DNA of 64,000 nucleotides from positions 5,648,001-5,712,000 of the forward strand of contig NZ_CP135275.1 of NCBI RefSeq assembly GCF_032302195.1, given 5' to 3'. The first letter of the stretch is position 1. Each line of letters starts with the position of its first letter. The position numbers were made by a program, and so were the translations under genes. The DNA comes from Paenibacillus sp. MMS20-IR301. GTDB lineage: Bacteria > Bacillota > Bacilli > Paenibacillales > Paenibacillaceae. Shown piece by piece: positions 45,487 through 54,916 of this stretch. A model generated the notes under the pieces. The model had not been told where the DNA came from and searched no databases. It worked only from the letters and a program-made list of their open reading frames with translations.

Positions 45487-46590
45487 TTATTTCAGCCCTG
45501 CGAACGGACTGCTTCCATCAGGCAGCAGCTCCTTGAAGCTGAAGCTAAACTCAGGGAAGCCTGTAGCATATGCTGTATAATCGTACACCTGGAAGAAGAG
45601 CACGGCCTTGCCGTCTTTCAGGTAGAAGTACTTCTCTGTATTCAGCCCCGTAAAGCCTCCCAGATACCCTCCATTTGCTTTGAGCTCGGTGGTCAGTCGG
45701 GCATTAAGCTGTTTCTTGTAATTCGGATTGGCGCCGAACAGATCACCCAGCAGCAGGCGTTTGCCGTCTTTAAGCGAGAAGGTAAACGCGTTGCGGAGAG
45801 TCAGGCCATGGGCACCTCCGGTGTATCCGTACTGGTTCGTAATCAGACTCAGCACGCCGTCCTGATTATAAGTAACCACATAACCGCCTTCGAATTCATA
45901 AGGACGGTCGTCTTCCCATTTATTCTTCACCTGCTCTTCAGCCTCAGCCGCATACTTAAGAATAGTCTGCTTGATGGTATCGTTGATCGCCTTCTCGGCT
46001 TCTGCGCTCTTCAGACCGCTGACTTGCGGGTAATCCAGCTTAATCGGCGCATCCTTATAGTCCTTGGTGTAGCTCTCTGTCGTTATAGTTACAGCGTTCT
46101 GTGTGCGCTTCATAACATTCAGCCGTCCTGTTGCAGCACTCCAGTCCCCTTTATAGCCCAAATAGTCACTCAGCAGATCAAACGGAACATAGAGACGGTT
46201 ATTGAGATTTTTCACTCCATATTCACCAATGTAATAATTGTTCACTCTGACCGCAGTATCACCATATTCCGTGTTCGTCAGCGTCAATTTCGTTGAACCT
46301 TTACCGGCCGTATAAGTTTTCTCGTCTTTATCATAAGAGAGCGGCAGTCCCAGCCCGTCACGCAGGAACGTTACCGGAACCCACACCTGACCTTCCCGGA
46401 ATAGACCTGTCTGCGTTGTAATTTTACCGTTTACCTTAAGTACTACTGCAGATGAGGCAGCTTTGATCTGCGGGGTGGCAGCAGCGGCCCCGGCATATCC
46501 GGCCGGAAATACATTTCCACTCAGCAGCATTCCTGCTGCAATAACTCCTGCTCCCCATTTACGGGTAAATTTCTTGGTATTCTTCTTCAT
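45487..46590 (-). CDS. Exported protein: copper amine oxidase N-terminal-like domain plus DUF3298
   Basis: About 367 aa from ATG 46590 (site AAGG; the open frame runs 35 codons further upstream). A basic signal peptide ends near AGYAGAAAA. Then comes the copper-amine-oxidase-like N-terminal fold common in Paenibacillus surface proteins (QVWVPVTFLRDGLGLPLSYD; RLYVPFDLLSDYLGYKG). The C-terminus is a PdaC/DUF3298-like domain (GGYVVTYNQDGVLSLITNQY; GAHGLTLRNAFTFSLKDGKR). It probably acts at the cell wall. The amine-oxidase name refers to the fold only; no copper enzyme is implied. Confidence 0.85.
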   Translation of the reverse strand: MKKNTKKFTRKWGAGVIAAGMLLSGNVFPAGYAGAAAATPQIKAASSAVVLKVNGKITTQTGLFREGQVWVPVTFLRDGLGLPLSYDKDEKTYTAGKGSTKLTLTNTEYGDTAVRVNNYYIGEYGVKNLNNRLYVPFDLLSDYLGYKGDWSAATGRLNVMKRTQNAVTITTESYTKDYKDAPIKLDYPQVSGLKSAEAEKAINDTIKQTILKYAAEAEEQVKNKWEDDRPYEFEGGYVVTYNQDGVLSLITNQYGYTGGAHGLTLRNAFTFSLKDGKRLLLGDLFGANPNYKKQLNARLTTELKANGGYLGGFTGLNTEKYFYLKDGKAVLFFQVYDYTAYATGFPEFSFSFKELLPDGSSPFAGLK

Positions 46591-46831
46591 TGTCCTTATT
46601 CCCCTTCCGCTGGTGCGATGATGAACTTGATGTGTACTCTCAGCTTCACTCCTCCTATTATAGGGAAACCAGGAGCGGTGAATGTTACAATGCACTTTAC
46701 AGTTTCTTAAGGTTTGACCGCACTTTCATCAGACCATATGACATTTACTTAAACAAGTTGAGAACTTTAGAATAAATAAAGACGCCTGCCCCGGCTGTAA
46801 CCAGCAGAGCAAGCGCCTCTTCAGGATCACT

Positions 46832-47590
46832 TTATTTCAGTTCATACGTTACGCTCAGCTGAGTGCTGACTTTGACTTCTCCCGGTTCAACGGAGCTTGA
46901 TCCGGCCATGTCCGCTGTAGCATTAAGCATTTTTGCACCTTCAGCATACGCTACCGGATAATTTCCGGTGTCATTCTGAATTACAGTTACCACCAGGCCA
47001 AGTCCGCGCTTAGCTGCTTTAGCAATGGCTGCCGCTTTTACATCCGCATTCTGCATAGCCTTCTCGATAACCTGTGCTTCAAAAGCGGACGGGTCCTCAA
47101 TGGCAAACTGTGCGTTGCCGATATTGTTCGCTCCTGCAGCCGATGCAGCATCAAGCAGCTGTCCGACCTTAGTCAGGTCACGGTAGGCAACCTGCAGGGT
47201 ATGCTGGGCGTTGTAGCCTTTCACCTGCTGGCCATCCTTCTCGCTGTATACATAATTCGGCTGCACGTAGAACTGGGTGCTCTGAATATCCTTGTCTGCG
47301 ATTCCCCAAGTCGTCTTCAGCAGTGCAGTCAGCTTCGTAATCTTCGCTGCAGTCCCCTTCTGCGCCTCTTGCGCCGTATCGGCAGTAGTATTCACCCCGA
47401 TGGAGAGATAGACGATATCCGGCTTGATGGAGAGCTCACCTTTACCAATTACACTCACAATATTCTTCTGTGACTCGTCGGCGGCGTAAGCCTTTTCAGG
47501 ACCTTTAAACACTCCGCTCAGCCCCATTCCTCCAATAATCAAGCTTCCTGCCAGCAGTATTGCTCCAAGTGATTTACCCCATTGTTTCAT
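46832..47590 (-). CDS. Exported SIMPL-domain protein (YggE-like)
   Basis: 252 aa with a signal peptide (SLGAILLAGSLIIGGMGLSG). The SIMPL domain follows (SVIGKGELSIKPDIVYLSIG through VTVIQNDTGNYPVAYAEG), a fold linked in other bacteria to oxidative stress tolerance and signalling. The ATG is preceded by a GGGATGG-type site. It stands alone, with its own terminator-like repeat downstream. Exact role unknown. Confidence 0.88.
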   Translation of the reverse strand: MKQWGKSLGAILLAGSLIIGGMGLSGVFKGPEKAYAADESQKNIVSVIGKGELSIKPDIVYLSIGVNTTADTAQEAQKGTAAKITKLTALLKTTWGIADKDIQSTQFYVQPNYVYSEKDGQQVKGYNAQHTLQVAYRDLTKVGQLLDAASAAGANNIGNAQFAIEDPSAFEAQVIEKAMQNADVKAAAIAKAAKRGLGLVVTVIQNDTGNYPVAYAEGAKMLNATADMAGSSSVEPGEVKVSTQLSVTYELK

Positions 47591-47812
47591 TGCTTGCCAT
47601 CCCCTTTCAATTCTCTTAAGTGTTGGTATCCTCTAGACGGGCCAGCTTAGTAAATGTTGCATAATTCTATGTAAGATAATTAATATTTTATTTCAGCTTA
47701 ACAAGGATAATCATCTGCCGTTCTCTATCCAGAACCGCCGGATAACATTTCCGTCTGCCTCAGTGTATTCCTCATCCTCCAGACCGCCATTCCAATACCC
47801 TTAGAATGGTAT

Positions 47813-47837
47813 GAAAAAAAGCCCCTGAGGGCTTTCG
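47813..47837 (-). terminator. Terminator of the rapZ-yvcK-whiA-HPr operon
   Basis: AAAGCCCTCAGGGGCTTT on the minus strand, followed by a T-run, 45 bases after the HPr-like gene. Confidence 0.8.
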
Positions 47838-47883
47838 ATCAATGTACGATGACATATGGTGCTTAGTTAAGAGCATGCAGAAC

Positions 47884-48153
47884 TTATTGGTTCTCAAGCT
47901 CTTCCTTGCTTACAAGACTTGTCAAAGCGGTTACAGCTTGTTCCGCATCCGCGCCGTCAGCGCTGATATAAATCTCCGTACCGGAACTGATCGCAAGGCT
48001 CATAATGCCCATGATGCTCTTGGCGTTAACTTTTTTATCGTCTTTTTCCACGAAAATCTCCGACGAAAACTTATTAGCTTCCTGCACAAACAATGCTGCC
48101 GGCCGAGCATGGAGCCCCGTCTTCAACCGGACAACTACCGGGTGCTTTGTCAT
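47884..48153 (-). CDS. HPr-family phosphocarrier at the crh position
   Basis: 89 aa from ATG 48153 (site GGGGGTAAGG). It is a complete HPr fold with His15 in KTGLHARPAALF and Ser46 in NAKSIMGIMSLAI. In B. subtilis this slot after whiA holds Crh, which lacks the catalytic His and acts only in catabolite repression through Ser46. Here both residues are present, so it could carry phosphate for the PTS as well as act with CcpA. It ends the operon. Without seeing the rest of the genome I cannot say whether a separate ptsH exists, so no symbol is given. Confidence 0.9.
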   Translation of the reverse strand: MTKHPVVVRLKTGLHARPAALFVQEANKFSSEIFVEKDDKKVNAKSIMGIMSLAISSGTEIYISADGADAEQAVTALTSLVSKEELENQ

Positions 48154-48250
48154 GAAACCCTTACCCCCTATTTGAGATCTGCCCAAAAATTTCACATTAA
48201 TTTTATAATATTATATCATTATAACGCCTACCGCACTAGAAAAAAAATAA

Positions 48251-49180
48251 TCAGCCGCCCCGCACTTTGTCTGCCAGCTCATCAATTTTACGCAACCGGT
48301 GGTTTACGCCTGATTTACTGACAGTCCCGCCCAGCATATCCCCGACTTCCTTCAGGTTGATATCGGGATGGGCCAGTCTGATTTCCGCAACCTCACGGAG
48401 TTTGTCCGGCAGGCTCTCCAGTCCCACCTCGCGCTGCAGCAGCTTGATGTTCTCAATCTGCCGGACCGCAGCACCGATCGTCTTGTTCAGGTTGGCGGTT
48501 TCGCAGTTGACGATCCGGTTGACGGAGTTGCGCATATCACGCATAATCCGCACATCCTCGAATTTGAACAGCGCCTGGTGGGCTCCGATCAAGCTGAGAA
48601 ACTCAATAATCTTCTCGCCTTCCTTGATGTATAGGATGAAGCCTTTTTTGCGTTCTATGCAGCGGGCATTCAGGTGAAATTCACCAGCCAGCGCAACAAG
48701 CGCCTTGCAGTGCTCCTCGTACATCGAAGCGATCTCCAGGTGATAAGAGGAACCCTCCGGATTATTGACTGAACCGCCAGCCATGAAGGCCCCGCGCAGA
48801 TAAGCGCGTTTGCAGCAGTTCTTCCCGACAATTTCTTCATCAATCCCGTCGGTAAAGATGAAGCCTTCCGAAACAATCCGCAGATCCTTCAGAATCTCCT
48901 GGACCTGGTTAGGGATTCTTACGATATAGACATTATTCTTCTTCAAACGCATTTTTTTACGCACGAGCAGCTCGATATGGACCTGGTAATATTTCTTAAG
49001 CAAAGAATATACCCGCCTTGCAATCGCGGCGTTCTCCGTCGAAATGTCGAGGACCACCTTTTTGCTTGAAAGCTGCACCGAACCGTTCATGCGGATCAGC
49101 GCCGACATTTCGGCTTTCTCACAGCAGGGCTGGCTCTCCACCATCGTCAGCTCTTTCTTGGTAAGGGCCGCAAAAGACAA
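48251..49180 (-). CDS. whiA: DNA-binding regulator WhiA
   Basis: 309 aa from TTG 49180 ([12 protein letters not shown], matching the family N-terminus; site AGAGGTGAG). An N-terminal LAGLIDADG-like domain ([19 protein letters not shown]) is joined to a C-terminal helix-turn-helix ([20 protein letters not shown], then [10 protein letters not shown]). WhiA influences chromosome segregation and cell division in bacilli and sporulation in actinobacteria. It lies 14 bases after yvcK, in the conserved rapZ-yvcK-whiA order. Confidence 0.96.
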   Translation of the reverse strand: MSFAALTKKELTMVESQPCCEKAEMSALIRMNGSVQLSSKKVVLDISTENAAIARRVYSLLKKYYQVHIELLVRKKMRLKKNNVYIVRIPNQVQEILKDLRIVSEGFIFTDGIDEEIVGKNCCKRAYLRGAFMAGGSVNNPEGSSYHLEIASMYEEHCKALVALAGEFHLNARCIERKKGFILYIKEGEKIIEFLSLIGAHQALFKFEDVRIMRDMRNSVNRIVNCETANLNKTIGAAVRQIENIKLLQREVGLESLPDKLREVAEIRLAHPDINLKEVGDMLGGTVSKSGVNHRLRKIDELADKVRGG

Positions 49181-49194
49181 GGGGCTCACCTCTT

Positions 49195-50172
49195 TCAAAT
49201 TCTGTTAATCCAATCCTGTACAAGCTGGTAAATATGATGACTTAGTTTATCTGTATCATGCCTCAAATAGGTTTTGAATAATACCAGCTTGTCGGCAATC
49301 ACCTTATACCCGTTGCCGTCAATGGCATCACGGTCAAGCTGTACCGGACGCGCACCCTTCTCGGCATATTTCAGCTGAACCTGCTCCGGGATTTCTCCAT
49401 CGTTTACAATCACATAATCGAACAGATGCAGCCCGATATGGTCATATACCGCCTGAAGATGATCACTGACTGTATAATTATCGGTCTCCCCGGGCTGGGT
49501 CATTACATTACATACAAAGATCTTAATGGCATTCGAAGCCACAACCGCCTCCGCCAGCTTCGGCACCAGCAGATTCGGCAGGATACTGGTATAGAGGCTG
49601 CCCGGACCTAGCAGGATGGCATCGGCATGCTTTATGGCCTCCAGCGCCTCCGGCAGCGGTTCTACATCGGCAGGCTCCAGGAACACGCGTTTGATGACTT
49701 TGCCGGCTTCGGGAATTTTGGATTCCCCGGTTACCAGTGTGCCATCCGCCATCTCCGCATGCAGCACAACAGCTTCGCCTGCAGCGGGCAGGACCCGGCC
49801 GCGGACGGCAAAGAGCCGGCTCAGCTCTCTGACAGCGGTAACGAAGTCTCCGGAAATGTCTGTCAGCGCTGCCAAAATGAGATTGCCGAGACTATGCCCG
49901 GCAAGGCCCTCTCCGGTACTGAAGCGGTACTTCATAATCTGCGCCATCAGCGGCTCGACATCGGCCATAGCTGTCAGCACGTTGCGGATATCGCCTGGAG
50001 GCGGCATCTGCAGCTCACTGCGCAGAATTCCGGAGCTGCCTCCGTCATCGGCGACAGTTACAATTGCCGTAATATCAAGCGGCTTCTCTTTCAATCCCCG
50101 AAGCATAACAGACAGCCCGGTGCCGCCGCCCATAACGACGATCTTCGGACGCTGTCCTTTTTCTTCAGCCAC
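49195..50172 (-). CDS. yvcK: YvcK/CofD-family protein (gluconeogenesis factor)
   Basis: 325 aa. The N-terminal nucleotide-binding motif is [18 protein letters not shown], followed by the family signature [20 protein letters not shown] and by [20 protein letters not shown]. In B. subtilis YvcK binds UDP-sugars and is needed for growth on gluconeogenic carbon and for normal cell-wall synthesis. It sits between rapZ and whiA with gaps of under 20 bases, so they are co-transcribed. Confidence 0.96.
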   Translation of the reverse strand: MAEEKGQRPKIVVMGGGTGLSVMLRGLKEKPLDITAIVTVADDGGSSGILRSELQMPPPGDIRNVLTAMADVEPLMAQIMKYRFSTGEGLAGHSLGNLILAALTDISGDFVTAVRELSRLFAVRGRVLPAAGEAVVLHAEMADGTLVTGESKIPEAGKVIKRVFLEPADVEPLPEALEAIKHADAILLGPGSLYTSILPNLLVPKLAEAVVASNAIKIFVCNVMTQPGETDNYTVSDHLQAVYDHIGLHLFDYVIVNDGEIPEQVQLKYAEKGARPVQLDRDAIDGNGYKVIADKLVLFKTYLRHDTDKLSHHIYQLVQDWINRI

Positions 50173-50190
50173 TACTCATCCCTTCTCTCG

Positions 50191-51090
50191 TCAATGCCGG
50201 TCACGTTCGGAATCCCGATGGCTGACTGCTACCGATTCCGTCTCGCTCACCCCAAGCATTTTGCCCAGATACTCAGCAATGGCCACAGAGCGGTGTTTGC
50301 CGCCGGTACAGCCAATGCCGATAATGATCTGGGACTTGCCTTCTTTACGGTACTGCGGAATAAGAAATTGAAGCATGTCTAGCAGCTTGGTCAGGAACGT
50401 CTGCGTCTCAGGCCATTTCATCACATAGTCGTACACATCGTTGTCTTGGCCTGTCTTAGGCCGCAGCTGATCCACATAATGCGGATTAGGCAGGAAGCGG
50501 ACATCGAACACCAGGTCAGCATCAATCGGAATCCCATACTTGAATCCGAATGAGGTGATGTTCACAGAGAGGGTGCTTTTTCCCAGATGGGAAAAGCGGG
50601 TTACGATCTTTTCTTTCAGCTGCGCCGGTTTCATACTGCTGGTATCCAGGCACAGGGTAGCCGAGTTCTTCAGCTCCTCCAGCATCTGGCGCTCCATCCG
50701 GATTCCGTCAAGCGGCATGCCCTGAGGGGCAAGCGGATGATGCCGGCGGCTCTCCTTGTAGCGCTGCACCAGCACTGAATCGGTGGCATCGAGGAAAAGA
50801 ATCTCACAGCGGGTGGCGGACTCGTCCTTGATGTAGGTCAGCGATTCCGACAGCGCGGTGAAGAATTCACGTCCGCGCAGATCAATGACGAGCGCCACCT
50901 TGGCGATTTTACCTTTGGACTGCTCAATCAGTTCAGCGAACTTCGGGATAAGCACAGGCGGAAGATTATCGACGCAGAAGAACCCGAGATCCTCCAGGCT
51001 CTGCACGGCAATGGTCTTGCCTGCACCCGACATGCCGGTAATGATAATCAGGGTGGCATGGCCGGGCGATGACTGCTCAACTTCGGTCAT
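50191..51090 (-). CDS. rapZ: RapZ-family nucleotide-binding protein (YvcJ)
   Basis: 299 aa. A Walker A motif ([20 protein letters not shown]) opens the N-terminal kinase-like domain. The C-terminal domain has [20 protein letters not shown], then [20 protein letters not shown]. In E. coli RapZ controls glmS through small RNAs; in bacilli YvcJ hydrolyses GTP and affects competence. It is the first gene of the yvcK-whiA-HPr operon. Confidence 0.95.
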   Translation of the reverse strand: MTEVEQSSPGHATLIIITGMSGAGKTIAVQSLEDLGFFCVDNLPPVLIPKFAELIEQSKGKIAKVALVIDLRGREFFTALSESLTYIKDESATRCEILFLDATDSVLVQRYKESRRHHPLAPQGMPLDGIRMERQMLEELKNSATLCLDTSSMKPAQLKEKIVTRFSHLGKSTLSVNITSFGFKYGIPIDADLVFDVRFLPNPHYVDQLRPKTGQDNDVYDYVMKWPETQTFLTKLLDMLQFLIPQYRKEGKSQIIIGIGCTGGKHRSVAIAEYLGKMLGVSETESVAVSHRDSERDRH

Positions 51091-51135
51091 TACAGCATCC
51101 CTCCCTAAGATTAGTATATGAATAAATCCTGCTTC

Positions 51136-52086
51136 TTAAGAACGAAGCAACAGGCCTGCTGCACCAATAATACCGGCATCATTACCAAGCTCTGCAGGAA
51201 CAATGGTTACTCCTGTCTGCAGCGGTGCTGGTGTCAGCTTAGCGAATACGCGGCGGACTTCATCAAACAGAATATCGCCGGCTTTGGAGACGCCTCCACC
51301 TACAATAAACACTTCAGGGTTCAGTACTGCAGCTACGGAAGCCATGGATTTGCCGAGATAGAAGGCCGCACGGTTCACAATGCGCAGCGCCACTTCATCT
51401 CCTGCCTTAGCCGCATCAAATACTTCCTTGGCAGCAATCTTCTCAACTGTAGACAGGGAGGTACGGTCACCGCGGGCTACTGCATCGTTTGCCATGCGGA
51501 TAATGCCTGTCGCAGAGGAAACGGTTTCCAAACAGCCCATGTTCCCGCAGCCGCACTGGATCGCTTCCAGATCGGGCACTACCGAGATATGGCCAAGCTC
51601 TCCGGCCAGGCCGGCGAAGCCTTGGTACACCTTGCCGTTAATAATAATTCCGCCGCCTACACCGGTTCCCAGCGTATAGCAGACACAGTTCTCAATTCCG
51701 CGTCCCGCACCGCTCCAAGCCTCGCCCAGCGCAGCCACATTGGCGTCATTGTCTATTTTGACAGGCTTGTTCAAACGACCTTCCAGAATGGAACGGATCG
51801 GCACATCTCTAAATCCTATGTTAGGCGCAAGGATGATGATACCTTCACGAATATTCGTAAACCCGGCAAGTCCCGCTCCCACACCGGCAAGCTGTTCCCA
51901 GGAGTACGGAGAGTCTTCCACAATCTGACGCACATACTTCTCGATATTATCGATGACAGCATCGACGCCGTCTGCGGTCCCTGTTGGACCTTCGTAAGTG
52001 TGCAGCAGGCTTCCCTCGGCATTGCAGATTCCAACCTTAATCGTGGTTCCACCTAAATCCACGCCAACGTAGATATGTTCAGACAT
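51136..52086 (-). CDS. glcK: ROK-family glucokinase
   Basis: 316 aa from ATG 52086 (site AAGGTGG); the frame opens four codons earlier. An N-terminal ATP-binding motif (VGVDLGGTTIKVGICNAEG), the ROK signature with its Cys-rich zinc motif (IQCGCGNMGCLETVSSATG) and GTGVGGGIIINGKVYQGFAG are present. It phosphorylates glucose to glucose-6-phosphate, feeding the glycolytic operon encoded further left. It is separately placed just upstream of rapZ on the same strand. Confidence 0.95.
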   Translation of the reverse strand: MSEHIYVGVDLGGTTIKVGICNAEGSLLHTYEGPTGTADGVDAVIDNIEKYVRQIVEDSPYSWEQLAGVGAGLAGFTNIREGIIILAPNIGFRDVPIRSILEGRLNKPVKIDNDANVAALGEAWSGAGRGIENCVCYTLGTGVGGGIIINGKVYQGFAGLAGELGHISVVPDLEAIQCGCGNMGCLETVSSATGIIRMANDAVARGDRTSLSTVEKIAAKEVFDAAKAGDEVALRIVNRAAFYLGKSMASVAAVLNPEVFIVGGGVSKAGDILFDEVRRVFAKLTPAPLQTGVTIVPAELGNDAGIIGAAGLLLRS

Positions 52087-52302
52087 GTTACAAGCCACCT
52101 TTTTCTATGCTAAAATAGTTAATCCTACGTACCCACTATAATAGAAGGCTTCCCCGCGGTCAAGGAAAGGCGATACACCCGGGTTAATCATTTCCGGATG
52201 ATCTGTTTCGCTGTTAACAAAAAGACTCTCTTACCCGGCAGGCAAGAAAGTCTGATTGAAATCCGCTGGAGTCCGGCGCTTGCCGGCCCAGTATATATGC
52301 CG

Positions 52303-53562
52303 CTATTCCGACAAAATACGCTTCTGGCCCTCGAGTGCACGGATCGGAGCGATATTCTGGGTGAATTCAAGTGTACCCATATAACGGCCGTTCTCATCAC
52401 GTACGGCAAAGTAGCGGATATAGATAAATTTGTCTTTGATGTTAATCCAGAAATCCTCGGCATCCTTAACGCCGGCCTTGAAATCCTCGAGCAGCTTCTC
52501 CACCACATGCACGCTTTGCGGCGGATGGCAGTTCTGTACAGTGCGGCCGATGACAGCCTTGGTCCGGGCGAAGATCCGTTCCTTCCCGTGTGAGAAATAA
52601 CGGACTACATCATTCTCATCAATAAAGGTCAGGTCAACCGGCAGGTGGTTCATCAAGGTCTCCAGCTGATGAAGCGACAGCAGCCCGGTCTCGAAGCGGA
52701 TGAAGCCCTGCGGCGAAGCACCTTCATCTTCAGCCTTAATATCGGCACCTTCCGGTTCAGCGGCACGCGCTGGCACCCATTCCCGTTCCGGAGCTGCCAG
52801 GCAGAAGCCGATCTCCTCGCTTTCGCGGGCGATTTTGACCCATTCATCTTCAGTCAGCTTATCCAGCGCCATCGGCAGCAGAATATTCTCTTCCTTAAAG
52901 ATCATCTCGTTAACTTCCTTAATAATCTCGCTGAGCGAAGCTGCAATATGTTCAGCATCCCCGTTATAGTCACTAAGCGCCTTCTTCGCTTCCTTGATCA
53001 TATTGCGGATACCGTCATCCACGCCCCACATTACTTTGGTAGGACCGTAGATGCCGTAACGCTCCAGATAAGGGAACAGCAGGTTCTCCTTGCGGCTGTA
53101 ATGCTTGTCGAGATCCAGCAGCAGACTCAGATCCTCCAGCAGCTTGAAGATGATTTCCTCGCTCTGGGTTTTCTTGAATTTATCTGCGTGCAGCTCCAGT
53201 CGGAAGTTAACCAGCCGCTCAATTTCGCGGTTCTCCAGCTTGAAGGTATGCACAGGATGGCCCGGCTGCTCTTCCGGCTGTGCCGAACGGTGAATCTGCT
53301 CAATAGAGCCTTTGAAGATCGCTGTGTGCACAGAGCATAGACGCTGCACTTCCTCGACCGGAATCCCCTCTTCAGTCATTAGGGAGTGCTCCATGGCTGA
53401 AATCTCCGCTACGGTTACATCACCGACCGCTTCAGCAAAACGCGCCTTAACCTCCTCTACACTTTTCCCAGCATGCAGCTCCTTAATGATCTCCTTCAGC
53501 ATCGCCTGGCGGCGTGTCTGCTCAGGAACATCTACTTCACGGTTGTTGATTAATTCACTCAT
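52303..53562 (-). CDS. DUF438 hemerythrin/PAS domain protein
   Basis: 419 aa. In order: an N-terminal DUF438 segment (residues ~15-90), a hemerythrin-like helical bundle (~110-245) with metal-ligand candidates in LDLDKHYSRKENLLFPYLER and VNEMIFKEENILLPMALDKL, and a C-terminal PAS domain (~300-419; PVDLTFIDENDVVRYFSHGK). Such proteins are thought to sense oxygen, nitric oxide or redox state. It starts 14 bases after the DUF1858 gene. A possible Fnr-type site lies upstream of the pair, which suits anaerobic or nitrosative control. Confidence 0.9.
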   Translation of the reverse strand: MSELINNREVDVPEQTRRQAMLKEIIKELHAGKSVEEVKARFAEAVGDVTVAEISAMEHSLMTEEGIPVEEVQRLCSVHTAIFKGSIEQIHRSAQPEEQPGHPVHTFKLENREIERLVNFRLELHADKFKKTQSEEIIFKLLEDLSLLLDLDKHYSRKENLLFPYLERYGIYGPTKVMWGVDDGIRNMIKEAKKALSDYNGDAEHIAASLSEIIKEVNEMIFKEENILLPMALDKLTEDEWVKIARESEEIGFCLAAPEREWVPARAAEPEGADIKAEDEGASPQGFIRFETGLLSLHQLETLMNHLPVDLTFIDENDVVRYFSHGKERIFARTKAVIGRTVQNCHPPQSVHVVEKLLEDFKAGVKDAEDFWINIKDKFIYIRYFAVRDENGRYMGTLEFTQNIAPIRALEGQKRILSE

Positions 53563-53575
53563 GTTAATCTCTCCT

Positions 53576-53803
53576 CTATTCTATAATCTTGAAACCCTGC
53601 TGCTCAAAGGCCAGCCGTACGGTTTCGAGCTCTATTTTCTTCAGCTTCATACCCTTGGATAACGTCATGAACCTGCCTGCCGTCTGCAGCATTCCCGGCT
53701 TCGCAATATCGCGGAACCCGAGCTCAACCATAATCTCAATGACTTCCGGATGCCTGCCTACCAGATCAAATATAGTCTCATCAAGCCTTAGCAATTTGTC
53801 CAT
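53576..53803 (-). CDS. DUF1858-domain protein
   Basis: 75 aa from ATG 53803 (site GAGGTG); six earlier codons are open but unlikely. It is a single DUF1858 domain: ETIFDLVGRHPEVIEIMVEL, then FRDIAKPGMLQTAGRFMTLS. This small fold is commonly paired with DUF438/hemerythrin proteins of the ScdA/RIC type, which repair iron centres. The conserved Cys of ScdA-type members is absent, so an electron or sensor role differs or depends on the partner. Confidence 0.88.
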   Translation of the reverse strand: MDKLLRLDETIFDLVGRHPEVIEIMVELGFRDIAKPGMLQTAGRFMTLSKGMKLKKIELETVRLAFEQQGFKIIE

Positions 53804-53871
53804 TAATCGTGTACACCTCACAAATGAGAATTCTTCTCAGCAACAGCTTAGCATAGGGTGCAAGCACGAAT

Positions 53872-53887
53872 TGTGATTGGAATCACT
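53872..53887 (-). promoter_or_regulatory. Possible Fnr/Crp-type site upstream of DUF1858-DUF438
   Basis: TGTGA-TTGGAA-TCACT matches the Fnr/Crp-type dyad TGTGA-N6-TCACA at all but the last base. It lies about 70 bases before the DUF1858 start. A weak -10 (TAAGCT or TATGCT) is at a plausible distance downstream. Confidence 0.5.
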
Positions 53888-53965
53888 AACTTCAAAAAGA
53901 TTACGGATATTTACAGCAAAAAGCTGCCCTTATACGCCTGCTCTGCATAAGGACAGCTATGTATG

Positions 53966-54772
53966 TTATAAAGGGGATGTGCCGAGGGCTTCCGCTATAA
54001 ACAGCGTGCATATATAATTCCTTTGCAGCACACCGCCATTTGAGCTGATTAGTGCATGCAACCTGGAGCCCAGCTCCTGCTGCTTCACTTCCGGAAGCCC
54101 GATGAATCCGTTGCTGGTCCGGAGAAAATTAATGAAGCTCTCCGCATTATCGCGGCTGCTCCAGGGATAGCAGTAAATCTCCGGCGCTTTGAATACTCCG
54201 CTGTCGCCAAGCTCTGCCGCAGTCATCTCTACCCGCCGCTCTATTTCGTCTATGGTATTAAACCAGAAGACCTCATATTCTGCGCAGACTGCAGCGATTT
54301 CCTGCTCAAGCCCGCTGTCCCCCTGCTGATAAAAGTTCCAGAAAAGCGCCAGCTTGCCGCCCGCTTTCAGCAAATGCCCGCATTTATTATAACCTTCCGG
54401 CTGCGGCACCCAATGAAAGGCCTGAGCGGAAAAAATCAGATCGAAATCACACTCCGGACCGTCCCAGTGCTCAAATCTCACAACATCAAACCGTACCCGC
54501 TTCTCCTTGTGCTTCTGCCTTCCCAGCTCAGCGAGCTGCGGCCCCGGCTCAATGCAGAGCAGCCTGTATCCGCGGTCCAGGAACAGCTCGGAGGCCTTCC
54601 CGCTCCCTGCACCGATCTCCAGGATGTCCGACCCGGCAGTCAGCGTGGCAGCTTCTATAATCTGGTCAATCAATGCGGCAGGATAGCTGGGGCGGTACAA
54701 ATCATATATTGCAGCTGCTTCATTGAACCGTTCACTTTCCTTATGCCAGTCCTTGTTCTCCACCGGATCCAC
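53966..54772 (-). CDS. Class I SAM-dependent methyltransferase
   Basis: 268 aa. SAM motif I is SDILEIGAGSGKASELFLDR, with the acidic residue of motif II in LLCIEPGPQLAELGR and motif IV-like FDLIFSAQAFHWV. It resembles the UbiE/SmtA-type small-molecule methylase family. The substrate cannot be told. It is placed between trxB and DUF438 on the same strand but appears to be a separate transcript. The ATG at 54772 follows a plausible GGAG site (AAGGAGTGGATC). Confidence 0.85.
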   Translation of the reverse strand: MDPVENKDWHKESERFNEAAAIYDLYRPSYPAALIDQIIEAATLTAGSDILEIGAGSGKASELFLDRGYRLLCIEPGPQLAELGRQKHKEKRVRFDVVRFEHWDGPECDFDLIFSAQAFHWVPQPEGYNKCGHLLKAGGKLALFWNFYQQGDSGLEQEIAAVCAEYEVFWFNTIDEIERRVEMTAAELGDSGVFKAPEIYCYPWSSRDNAESFINFLRTSNGFIGLPEVKQQELGSRLHALISSNGGVLQRNYICTLFIAEALGTSPL

Positions 54773-54830
54773 TCCTTATAGCTTGGATACAGATGTGTAC
54801 GCCGCTTCATGTGCAAAGTTTCACACAAGA

Positions 54831-54867
54831 AACAAAAATAACCGCCAGTCCCTAATCGGACTGACGG
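54831..54867 (-). terminator. trxB terminator
   Basis: CCGTCAGTCC/GGACTGGCGG with a 6-nt loop, then TTATTTTTG on the minus strand. Confidence 0.82.
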
Positions 54868-54916
54868 CTGATTAACCCCATTCACGTTTATCCGCCTGCT
54901 CTAAGACAGACAGGAA

